From assembly GCF_014898815.1 (NCBI RefSeq), contig NW_026515518.1, forward strand, positions 248,001 through 312,000: a stretch of 64,000 nt of DNA, given 5' to 3'. Of this stretch, positions 14,769-25,911 are shown one piece after another; the first letter of the stretch is position 1, and each line of letters begins with the position of its first letter. The stretch is from Panonychus citri. Its lineage: Eukaryota; Arthropoda; Arachnida; Trombidiformes; Tetranychidae. The notes under the pieces were generated by a model, which was not told the origin of the DNA, did no database searches, and saw nothing but the letters and a program-made list of their open reading frames with translations. A program made the translations under genes and the position numbers.

Positions 14769-15537
14769 ATTGGTCATCAATTTAATCTAATTAACGTATT
14801 TTCTTATTATTATGATCTTCTCGGCGTTAGTATCTCTTGGAAAATGCTGGATTAATGTTAATGTTCATCACGAACTTTAATAAATCATAAAATGATCAAT
14901 TTGTTGCGAATCATAAATAATATCAAAAAGTTGTTACAATTTAATTTCTTCCAAAGGAAATTAAACTCATCATCAATTACAATAGTCTACTATTCAAACG
15001 TTTAATTGTCCTGATTGCTTGTTAATTCAGCCTTGATACTCAATCAACACTCTAGATGTCATCATGTTGATTGTTGTGTCTGCATCAATGACGCAATAAC
15101 TTAATTGTAACAAAAATATTCTGAATTAAGATGATCATTTATCGACACCATTGAACTATAATAATGGTACAACTTCAATTGAAGTTAATTAATCTTGGAT
15201 CAATTTCAATACAATAATTAACTCATTGGTAACTAGTTGAGACTTTTTTGAGAATTATATAATTGTAATTAGCTAAAAGAAAATAATTAACAATACATCG
15301 TGAGTCGATTTAATTAATAATAAGCTTTTTTTAGGTTGACTTTTTTGCTCAGACTTTTGAAAGTCATACAACAGAAATAGTATTTTTTTCATAACAATCA
15401 ACCTTGCAAACAGAATGGAAGCTTAAATAGCGTTGATTAATTAATTGTGTTGACGTATTTCCTCAATGGTTGAACAATTGTCTCATCAGTCATGTCACGA
15501 AAATACCACGAGCTACACGAGTCGAAAAAGTCAAAGT
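14769..15537. other. intergenic, no supported gene
   Basis: AT-rich sequence after the gustatory-receptor-like gene. It may hold the 3' UTR or an unrecognised last exon of that gene; candidate acceptors lie near 14850 and 15030. Neither gives a recognisable receptor terminus. Confidence 0.5.
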
Positions 15538-15681
15538 TCAAAATGAAACCTTTGGTTTGGCAGCAGTTGGTTCATAGTAACTGGAATAATCTTTCGTCGA
15601 AAAAACTTGAAAAGTCCAAATGACCACGAAAAGCGCAAATAAGATTTGGATTATAAGACGACCCAACTGAGAGACTTTCAT
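15538..15681 (-). CDS. candidate 47-residue secreted peptide (hypothetical)
   Basis: A short ATG frame on the minus strand, ending in TGA. It begins MKVSQLGR, continues with a long hydrophobic run (LIIQILFALFVVIWTF) typical of a signal peptide or anchor, and ends with a short polar tail rich in Tyr, Ser, Lys and Pro. The surrounding DNA (about 15480-15990) is visibly less AT-rich and more complex than its neighbours, which suggests transcribed or formerly coding sequence. A weak donor (GTTTCA) lies just before the stop, so this might instead be the first exon of a longer gene. I recognise no family. It could be chance. Confidence 0.3.
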   Translation of the reverse strand: MKVSQLGRLIIQILFALFVVIWTFQVFSTKDYSSYYEPTAAKPKVSF

Positions 15682-16524
15682 TTTGAGAGATTTTAAAATC
15701 CTCACGAGTTTTATTAATCGAATGACATTAATTTGACCTTGAAAGTGCTCGAAAATTTGATCTGGTCGATCTGAACGACCGACACCTCACGGAAATAAAC
15801 GGTATCACTGACTGGACTTTTACATAATTCGAGGCTTAAACGATCTAAACCCGTTGGAACTCAATGAAATGTTCACTTGTAGGAAACTCGAAACAAAACT
15901 TTCGGAAGATTACTAAATAATCCATTTGAGCGCTTGGCAAATATCGTCATCTAGACTTGGACAGTTATCGATATTTCCTCAACTGAATGAGTCAATTAAA
16001 GATAAACAATCAATGAAATACTTTTAAAAACTTTTTTAAGCTTCTTTGTTTTTATTATTTTGGCTTTTCGTTAATTTTTGTGCTAAGAGATGTCACTTTA
16101 TCCTCACAGAGAAATATATTGTTACATAATAAAGTTTGTTCAAACTAATAAACTTCCTTATGAAAGAAAGTTAATCTTGTCAAGAAAATCTTACTAAACA
16201 CAAGTATTAAAAGTGTTGGATTAGTTTAATCCATCAGATTTGTTAATGATTATTTTTCATCGTTAATATTGGCAGTCAAACGTTCATGATAATTGAAACA
16301 TAAAATGTAGATGATGATGGCGATGGCAATGGCGATGGTGATGGTGATAATATGGATGATTGGATTTGGGGAAAACATGAAAATCCAGATTAAGATGACG
16401 ACAAAAGAGACTATGACTTGATTAATTAGTTCGTAGATGTAAAAAAGGCCATAGGGTGAAGTGATTGTGAGATATTATTGATTTAATTGCGATCAGATTA
16501 AATCATTTTCTTTTCTTTTCTTCA
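15682..16524. other. intergenic between small ORF and Wnt5 3' end
   Basis: No further gene supported. Base composition is higher-complexity up to about 15990, then AT-rich with a GATGGCGAT repeat near 16315-16350. The part below 16525 is expected to hold the Wnt5 3' UTR. Confidence 0.5.
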
Positions 16525-19500
16525 TCATTTACACGTTTGAATCTCCTTTTCAATTTGACAAGTATCACATTGGACATAACAACACCAATGGAATCGACAT
16601 CTACACCTTTCACTGACCATCGCCGAATGAGTGTCATAACCTCGTCCACAACACATGGATTCACATCCATCGGAACCACGGGAAGTTTTATTACAAACTC
16701 GCCCCTGAGTTCCCAATGTACCAGTTTTGTCCATACAAAAATCGGGTGAACCATCGACATGAACCAAATCTTCCGCCGTGGGTAACTTTTGCCGCTTATT
16801 TCGAACCTGAAGTTTACCTCGTTTATTGATCTTTACCTCCGTTGATTTCTCATACTTTTCTTTCAAATAATCGCCAACCTTTTGTAAGAGAGAAAAAGAA
16901 AAAAAATCAATTAGTTAACTGATTAATCCTTAATTTCCATCAAAAGGTCCAATTGTTCAATTAAGCTTAACAATTGAATTGAAATTTCCGTTTTTTTCGT
17001 CATGATCTTCATCTCCTTTATCCTAATCATTCACTAATAATGATAGATTATCATGATTAACTTGGATGTAAATGGTTTTAAGCTTTTACTTGTTAGTAAA
17101 ATATTGATTTCTTGTGAATATAAAAAACACTATTTTTTATTACCCAAAGAGGATTAACAGTTAATCCGATTTACTTGCACTCTCCTTATAGTTTTTTTCT
17201 CATTCTCTTCCCTTTTCAGATTAATACTATTCTGATTCCATCTCTTATTCAATATATTAATAAATGTACATCTCTCTACATGTTCACATAAACCAAAGAT
17301 CTGACCAATTGTTATCATGAAGAAAAGAAAAAGATTAGATGAACACATTTAATCTAAATGGATTTTGTCATTGGGATTATAATACTTTTCGATTGGGTGG
17401 TCAGCATTCACCTTCTGATTATAAATCACTTCTTATTCATCATCATCATTATCATCTCGAGTTCTGTCCTTTTCTCATTGTATCTAAATGACCAATGAAT
17501 TCGCCACAACAACGTTCAACTCAATTCCACACCCAAAATTGCATCTTCTTCAAGTTTATCATCACCATTAAGATGAACATGTAACAATCATCATCATGAT
17601 TTCATCTTTTTCTCTCTCTCTCTCCATCTTTTTTATATATTATTTTCTTTTGCAATTTATGTCTCTCGATTTCTCATAATAAAGATAATGATCAATAGGG
17701 ATCATGGATTGGAAAAGAATATCAATTTCTTGGATAGAAATGACGATTATCATCAATGAAGATGCTTGAAGATAAAATGTATATAAATGATTGATGAATT
17801 GAGAATGTGTATCTTTTTCTTGATAGATAAAAATTGCACGAAATTAACTACTGTAACTAACAATTATGACTTTATTCCGTGACTCAATTACCGTAATATT
17901 ATATTCTAATTACAAAATTTGCCCGTGAATTGGCCTTAAATGACCTCACACTCTATTGGGCGATTCGATCACTTTAACACTTGCGAAATTTTCTCACCGA
18001 AATTGACAACAGAAAAGTTCTAATAGTAAAAAAAACTTATCAAGAGATAATTGTTGACCAAAGTATCGAATTCAAGTTGAAATTGAAACAAGATAATGAA
18101 CAGATTATCAATAGATTAAGAAGATTAATGTCTTAATCTCTTTCTCTCTTTCTTTCTTTTGTGTCAATAACTAATTCTTAATGGAGTAATATTACAAGGG
18201 ATATTACATGGAACTTTTTTCTCGAAAGTATTGTTCACAAATTCGAAAGCAAAAAGTTCTAACCAAGAAGTAGAAAATTTTTGCTTTTCCTTTTCTTTTC
18301 TTCAACTACAAAAGATTCTCGAAGCTCGTTAAAAAAGAGAAGGATAAATGAAAGATTTTCATTATATATGATAGTTTGAATTCTTTCATCGATTGATTTC
18401 ACTTGAAAAATAGAAGACACTGTATTCTATTGAGTGAAATGATGATGATGATGATAAGAAAGATTAATATGTTGGCATAAAGGAAAAAGAAGCAATATTC
18501 TCCTATAAAAATCACACTAACCCCTGGGGCTAAATTAGTTGTTACAAAGACATAAATGATTGAGATGAAGGCTTTTCCCTACCAAACCCTAATAAGTAAT
18601 TACAGGTCAACACGATATTATTAGTCAAGTGCTTTACTAGTAACATGAACGCTGTCGTCTTCGTATTACTTTGGCCTTCGTATCTTTCTGCCTTTCGAAA
18701 GTTAGAGAGAGAGAGAGAGAGAGAATTTAGAAGAGAAAAATTTTGTTCTAAAACAAAATCCCAACTGAACATCTTAACATTTCCATTACTTATTAATTTA
18801 CTTTCAGCGTATTTCTTAATGATCATCTCAAGATGATTAATTAATCCACTGCAAAAGAACAAGTAACAACTATTATTATCACTTTACCAATTGGTTCGTA
18901 AATTTTGACATCAAATCTAAGGCCACTTTTTACTCTAATCAAGAGACTACTGTAGATTAGTACCTGGCCTGTGATGGGAAAACCCTTGAAGCGATTATAC
19001 ATCGAGGGCGAGATAATCCTCACCGACGGTTCATCATCTAAATGTTCATGAATTTTCATCTAATCAACAGAATGTTAATCTTAATATTAATGGAAAGAAA
19101 TAAAATTCTTAACATTTATCGATATTTTCTCAATGAATAATAAGTTAATCACAATCAAGGTAAATTATTAGAACTTATTGTTAGTATTATCTTATTTTGA
19201 ATTCTTAGGCTGGAAGAATAAGAAAAAAAAATGAACATCCGAACAATAGAGTCACAATTAGATTTGCATGATTCTTATGGATTAATTAATTAACTTGATT
19301 GGCATTTAATTCTAATAAAAGCTCACGATTAATGTAACAAATTCTTATTCTTTAGTTAATTTACTTTAACGAACAATTTTCTTTTCTTCTCTCTGATAAC
19401 TTAATTAACTTTCAGCTTAATAGCCTCGAGTAAGAATAGACAATTTCATTAATCTCTCCATTGTTACCTTATTAATATTATCCAAGATAATAGACTAATC

Positions 19501-20103
19501 ATGTAAGTGAATATCAATCCATGTGATGGCGATACTCAATTTCCAATTGAAACAAAATAAGAATCTTTTTTTTGGTTAATCGATTCGGCTAATTGGATAT
19601 TCGGCAATTTAAGATGCTAATTATCATATTAATCTAATCTTTTGACCTGAGGTAACAATTAATAATATGAATGTAATAAAAACGAAAAGTTGAATTGAAA
19701 TTAACCGTCGATTCTGTTTGAATAAGAAAACAATTAAACTCGATAAAGCATAAATTGTATTTTCGTTTTCTCTTTACTTGTTATATTAAATGGAATAGAA
19801 TTACTTTTAAGACAATTAACAAATAGTAATAAAAAAATAAATACCTACGAGTTGATACTAATTAACGTGAGTGTTTTTCTCTTGTAATATCAACTTTCAC
19901 CGAAAATGATTAACTGCAATTAAAAATATAGACAAGAAATTAAGAGCTGTTCTAATATCTGTTAGAAAATGTGAAAAAATGATTTCTTTTTGTGGTAAGA
20001 TAAATGATGAGGATGATTAAGAGTGATGAAGATGGAGATGAGGATGAAGATGCTTTTCTATATAATATGTAGACAAGTTTTCATCACTTTTTTGATGAAA
20101 ACG

Positions 20104-20158
<55 letters not shown>

Positions 20159-23100
20159 AGATATTGGAGATGAAAAGGTAAATAGGTTTGGGCGAACCGG
20201 TCGAGAAATAATTGAGAGCAAATTAAGAAACAATTTCGATAGTTAATTGTGGCTAATGAAGGAGATTTAGAGAGGCCTTTAATTGCGGTTGGTCAAATCA
20301 TCGAATCACAACTAATTATCAGAATTAATTTGAAAGATAATTAACTATTTTTCTCTTCATTATTATCCTTCATCAGTTTCTTGTCATCTTATTTCATTTG
20401 CTTCTAATCAAATTGATTGTTGATCAAGGTTAATATTATTATTACTACAGGTAAGTTTACCAAATAAGGATTATATTTATACACCTTAACCTTAGGTTAG
20501 GCCCTTTTCTGATTCAATATTTGATAATCGATTGATTTGATTGTTAAATATTGTAAAAGTAACAAAAGATGAGGATAAATCAAAATTTGTAGTTTTTTTT
20601 GCGTTTCGTTTGTTTATCTTACCTCTCTGAATGAAGATAATTGTTGCCAACAAGTTATCAATGAACAGGAACCAGAGACTCCATGACATTTACAGGTAAC
20701 TCGTGTTTTCTTTATAACTGCCTGAGGGTTAATAGAAAGGTGAATAGTTAAAAAAGAGAATCAAATTGATTGTTGTCATTGAAAGAAAAAAAAATTGTTA
20801 AATTTTCTCATGCTCATTACCCTTCGTCCGACTTCATTGTTATGTAGATTCATTAATCGTCGACCTTTGTCCTTAAGTGACTTCAAATTTGATTTTTCTT
20901 TCTCTTTCAGGTCAATAAATGTCTCGGAAAATTTGTATCCATAGTCGATATTGTCACCACATCCTCCCCAAAGCCAATCTTTTTTCAGATTTTTAGGTCT
21001 GTTCGCTTTGGAGCAGCCACAATTGGGTAATTGTCCATCTCTACAAGCTCGAGCAATTGAATGAACCACTCCGGCTGTCGATATCGCATGAGCGAAAGCC
21101 GATTCACGAGATGCTAAAAAATTAAATAACAATTTAATTTAACAGTCAACAAACTGATTGGAAAATAATGGTTATCAGAATTGCTTGGAAATTGTAATTT
21201 AAACTGTATCATCAATTGGTCACTTTCAATGGACACATGATGATGATGATTAGTTGACATGATAATCACAAGAGACTAACAAATATCCAAAGTAATCATT
21301 TAAATAGCAAACTAATCAATAGATTATTGCAAGTCAGTGATACTTATTAAGCTTTAATTACGAAAATTAAATGGTGAATTGGGCGGGCTGAGTTTCCTCC
21401 TTTTGTACAGGTAAATGTTAAGCCCAAAGCCTTAGTTAAAGGGCGGCTCAAAGCTCAAAGGTAACAAAGGTAAGGTGAAGGTTAAATGTTCACAATTTAA
21501 GATGAAATTTTAAGACATAATTAAGGCGTTGGTCCGATATTCAAATCATAATTTTGTTAGGCGCGAATAAGTGTTAATTTTGAAATTCTTTTTTCATTTT
21601 AACAAAAATAATTATCATGTTTCGGAAATTTGATTAAAATGATTTACTGCTAATCGAGATTAATCTTGTTTCTCCTTCTTCTCAATCATTTCTGTTAACT
21701 AAATCTATTTGTTTAATCATCAATTTTGATTGTCTGATAATAAGACAACAATTAACCAACATGGGAGGTATTCAAGTTAATCATTATAAACATAATCAAA
21801 CTAATCAAAATAATCATGGTCATTAGGTAATAATAACAAGTGATTGTCATGGAGTAAAATTGAAAGATTAGTTGATGATTAAATTTTTGTGGATTAAAAT
21901 TTTTTCAGCCCTTAGGTGATTAGACTAAAAGTTTAGGCCAATCCTCAATCAAAATCAAGGTAAACAAGGTTTACAATTGTGATTAAAGATAAATCGTTAA
22001 TCAATGCAATTAAACCACTAATCTAACCATCAACTTTCAATTGAAATGATATTTAATTTTCTGTAATATTTTGCTAATTGTGGTTACAAATTATATTAAT
22101 TTATGTGCACGTTGATTTGATTGATGATCAAATCGCGAATTGTGATAAACATTAATTTATCCAATGATTAGTTTAAATTGTTTAACAAATCGTCACTTAA
22201 TTTGCTAAACTAATTACATAACATAAAAAGATAATCATAATTACTTTCAATTTCTTATTAAATTAAGTTAATTACGTTGACAACAACGGAAACAATTTAC
22301 TTTCATTTACTAATAGTAATCATTTCATTCATTTTGTATGAGTGTATATAAATTAATCCAATGAAGAATTAATTAAAAATCTTAATTACCCAAAACTATA
22401 TTATAATTGATTCTCCCATTTAATTTGATAACCTTATTAAATTACCTTTGATAATTAAGCAATGAAAAGTCATATGAAAATCGGTTAAATCAGTTGAATG
22501 ATCAAATTACAATTAAAGTGAAACATGATAACTTTCCTACAAATTATAACAATTTAAGTTATCAATTAATTCAATTTGTCATTAAATTTAGTTGACTAAT
22601 TTTGGTTTATATGAAAACAAATTACATCTCAAAGATTTAATCATCTCTATGATGATTAATTGTGAGTGGAGATGATCAGTCAACTAATAATAATAAAATA
22701 ATTAAAGTTAATTAATCTTTACAATATGAAATAATTTCAAATGAATGATGATGATGATCATCATCAGGACAATTGATCCACCTTTCATCCTCATCATCCC
22801 GCATCATTTTTTATCCTTTTCCTCCTTCGCATCCTCATCCTCATCATCATCATCATCATCATTTAATTTTACGAGTAGATAAAGAAACTAATCAAATGAT
22901 GATAATGATGATTATGATATTTAGTGAACAAGATTAAGTGGCCTTGTTAAAGTACTTTGGTAAAAAACGTAGTATAAATTAATGGATTATCTATAAATCA
23001 AAATGAAAGAAGATAAAAAAGTTTTAAAGATGAGGATGAGGATGAGAAGACAATTTTCAAATAAAGTGATTCTCATCATTCTCATCATTCTCATCCTCAT

Positions 23101-25335
23101 CTTCATCCTCATCATTTACTATGTTACAACTATATTTGAACTAAATGGGCGTCAAGTTTTGGCTCTAATTGTGAACATGAGAGGATGAAAAGTTGTAAAT
23201 GCAATTAGAGTTGAAGATTAAATTAGTATCCAAATTGCCGATGAGTTTAATTTTTTTATTACGCTAATAATATAATAAAGTTAAATATTATCGCCATCCA
23301 TTGATTAGTTAAGGAAGAAGAAGAAGAAGAAGAAGAAATTAAATCATCTCAATGAACAATTAAACTTATCAAATTGATGGAAACGTAAAATTTTGTTAAT
23401 GTCAACCAGCATTTCTAGTGAATGTTTTATATTTATAAAAGGTAATGATAAATAGTAAATGAATTAGGTCAGAAAAGATATATATCATTGAGAAGATGGA
23501 AAATTGAATCTCCAATTTGATAATAATAATGAAATTTGTGAACTAAATGTGATCATCATTAACTGATTGTTGGAATTGATGTTCAACTCAATTGTGATCA
23601 TTATATTGTACTCATTTGATCACAATGAACACTGGGAATCAACTCGACAGGGAGTGAATCTATATTTTTATATATATTTCTATATATAAATATAATATAT
23701 GTTAGGCAAGGTCACTTGATGAATTGTTCAATCAGATTAACGGAAGTGAGTGAAAAAGTTAAGGACCGGAAATTGAGGATATTGGCTTTTTATTATAAGC
23801 ACTTTGAAAGATTGAAATAAAAAAAGCACTAAATAGCTTAGGTTGTTTTCACTATTATAACTCAGTAAATAGTAAAAAAAGATGAGGATGGAGATGGAGA
23901 TGCGAAGTCAAAGTCAATGGGAATAAGGATGAGGATGAGGATAAGATAAAAGATGATGATGATGATGGAGAAGTTTTTTTTTCTCTGCTCTTTCTGAATT
24001 GTTATTCGCATATTTGATTAGTTGTATTCTTAGTGGTCAAGTGTAGTTGTCATTTGACCATAAATCACATTGATTGTTAACATTTTGTATTAATATTATT
24101 ACATGATGATGATAATAATGAGCTTCGATTTAATCGAGCTTATTAAAATTAATGGTTCTCTTTGCTTTTTTTTTATTCTTTACTGGTCTTTGGGAGTCAA
24201 AAACACACTTTCACTTAATCATTTGAAATTGATTTAAATTTACATTTCTATTTGGTTAATCATTTGACTGGATTAAATTAATGGATTGACTATTGTTTAC
24301 TATTTGTAAAAGAGAAACAAGTTTTCAAAATAAATTACTTTTCAATCTTAAGTCAACAAGTTAAAAGTTGAGAGTAAAAAACAAACTCTCACCAGGTAAT
24401 TACCTTTTGTTAGCTGAAAATTAACACTTTTATGATGAATTTTTCAGGATCATGATAGATTTTTATTGTTTTACAATGTTGGTGATGAAACTGTTGATTT
24501 ATTTGAATAGAGAATGAGAGAGAGTGAGAGAGAATTGGAAACAAGCATTTGATGGTGGAAAATGATGAGAATATGAATGAGGATCAATGTGAACAACATG
24601 ATGAGATTAACTTGAGAATGAATCATTCATTAGATTCATTTTTTGTTCATTCTATTCAAGAGGATCTCTCATGTATTTCCAATGGAATATTAGTCTAATC
24701 CAATTTTTCTCCTTCGATATGAGTTTTATATAAAAAAAATTTTATCGAGAATTTATCATATTTATCGTATTATCTTATTTTCCTTTCAATTATTTATCTT
24801 TACTATTAATATATCAACTTATGGATAAGTTTATCTGTTATTTTTAGTTGAATCGAGTTGCTAATCGAAAGTGATAATATTTTAAAAGAGTTTCGAATAT
24901 CATTTAGGATAATATTCTAAGGAAATTGTTTTACTTACCTTTATTAAGAATTGATCCAAATGCAGATGATTCATCGAATGAACAATTCCATCGGCTATTC
25001 TTAAATTGCCATTGGCATTCAGTTACTCCCAATCTCGCACCTTTGCCAATATGTGACATATGATCTTTGTAAAGGTGACACAATTGCATTTGTCCTTTGG
25101 ATAAACCTTTCATTTGGTCACATGTTAACTTATTTAATTTATCCTCGATGATAACTTGCTCGATTCTCAATAAATCGGGCGATTTCGAGACGGAAAGTGA
25201 ACCAGTTAACGGGTCAATCAGATTATCCGTTAAACTGATTCCCTGCATGTCCAGGGTTTTGGCTACGAAAGGTAGGAAAGCAAAGACAAACGAAATGTCA
25301 AACAAAACAAAATAAAATATTAAAAACGCAAACAT
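16525..25335 (-). CDS. Wnt5: Wnt5 secreted signalling ligand
   Basis: Four coding exons: 25335-24939, 21113-20821, 20721-20623 and 16878-16525. All borders are GT-AG and phases match, giving 380 residues. A signal peptide covers about 1-19. Exon 1 carries the CHLYKDHM...CQWQFKNSRWNCS block; exon 2 carries RACRDG, DWLWGGCGDNIDYG and RRLMNLHNNEVGRR. Exon 3 carries CKCHGVSGSC (240-249), whose first Ser (246) is the family's palmitoleoylation site, followed by ITCW. Exon 4 carries VGDYLKEKY, GTLGTQGRVCNKTS, CCGRGYD, FHWCCYVQC and the terminal Cys-Lys. The SGSCSLxTCW, VGDxLKEKY and TGxLGTQGRxCNKTS blocks point to the Wnt5 subfamily. Wnt5 is a lipidated ligand that usually acts through Ryk/Derailed or Frizzled in non-canonical signalling. 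Two introns of about 3.8 and 3.7 kb are exceptional here and could house regulatory elements. Confidence 0.93.
16879..20622 (-). other. large intron 3 of Wnt5
   Basis: A 3.7 kb intron in a window where most introns are under 150 bases. It contains a long GA array at 20108-20155, GA-rich tracts near 18710, and an open stretch at 18841-19059 on the same strand flanked by a plausible acceptor (TTGATTAG at its upstream edge). No open stretch here is needed for the Wnt5 reading frame. Confidence 0.75.
20108..20155. repeat. (GA)n microsatellite
   Basis: About 24 uninterrupted GA units inside Wnt5 intron 3, the longest dinucleotide array in the window. Confidence 0.95.
21114..24938 (-). other. large intron 1 of Wnt5
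   Basis: A 3.8 kb intron between the first two Wnt5 coding exons. It holds GAT/CAT arrays near 22750-22870 and 23940-23965 and a GAA array at 23314-23337. The only open frames are low-complexity (Ile/Leu-rich, from CTC/ATC repeats). No nested gene is supported. Confidence 0.7.
23314..23337. repeat. (GAA)n microsatellite
   Basis: About eight GAA units in Wnt5 intron 1. Confidence 0.85.
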
Positions 25336-25911
25336 TAAGGTTCAATTATGTTCGTGGTTCAGATGATTAAAGTACTTCAAGTTATTTAGAACAAATTTTT
25401 TTCCTTTTTCTTCAAAAGTAAATATTTTTTTATATCCAATGGACTTTTATTTATATTTTTTGTTTCTTTCAACTTTGTTGTACGAAAAAAGGTATAAGAT
25501 AAAATTGTCTCAGTTTACCCTGAGAATAGGTGAAAACATTAGTGATTAAGTGATAACGAACAGTGTAAAAGGTGAAAAGTATCAAGATGATGGGAAAGAT
25601 GATAAAAAGATGGATGAAAAAAGATGATGAAGATGAAAAAGTGCAAAAGAGAATTTAACTTCCCACTAGATGTCGCCACTCATCTTATTCTTTTTTCATT
25701 GGAATTAATGAACGCCATCTATTGGGTGTAAATGTCAATTCTAAATAAACTTTTACCTTGGACTCGATTTTTTTTATTACTTTTCTGATCTGATTTCTAA
25801 ATTAAAGTAATTAAAGTTGACAAGTTGTTTTTTCGATTCTCTTAGGTAATTTATCAATATGATTTATTTAGATTATTCTTTATGATGATTAAACAGTTTG
25901 CGAATTTACAA
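25336..25911. other. Wnt5 upstream region and PTB-gene downstream region
   Basis: About 580 bases between the Wnt5 start codon and the stop codon of the next minus-strand gene. It should hold the Wnt5 5' UTR and promoter and that gene's 3' UTR. Two facing motifs, TAGATGTCGCC (near 25668) and GCCATCTATTGG (near 25711), stand out from the AT-rich background. Confidence 0.5.

Noticed and set aside
16503..16760. Overlapping frame on the same strand as Wnt5 exon 4
   Set aside because: It is the Wnt5 exon read in a second frame; the Cys-rich Wnt frame has all family motifs and correct splice phase.
16525..25335. Wnt4 as the identity of the Wnt gene
   Set aside because: Wnt4 and Wnt5 share several blocks, but SGSCSLxTCW, KEKY and TGTLGTQGRVCNKTS fit Wnt5 better.
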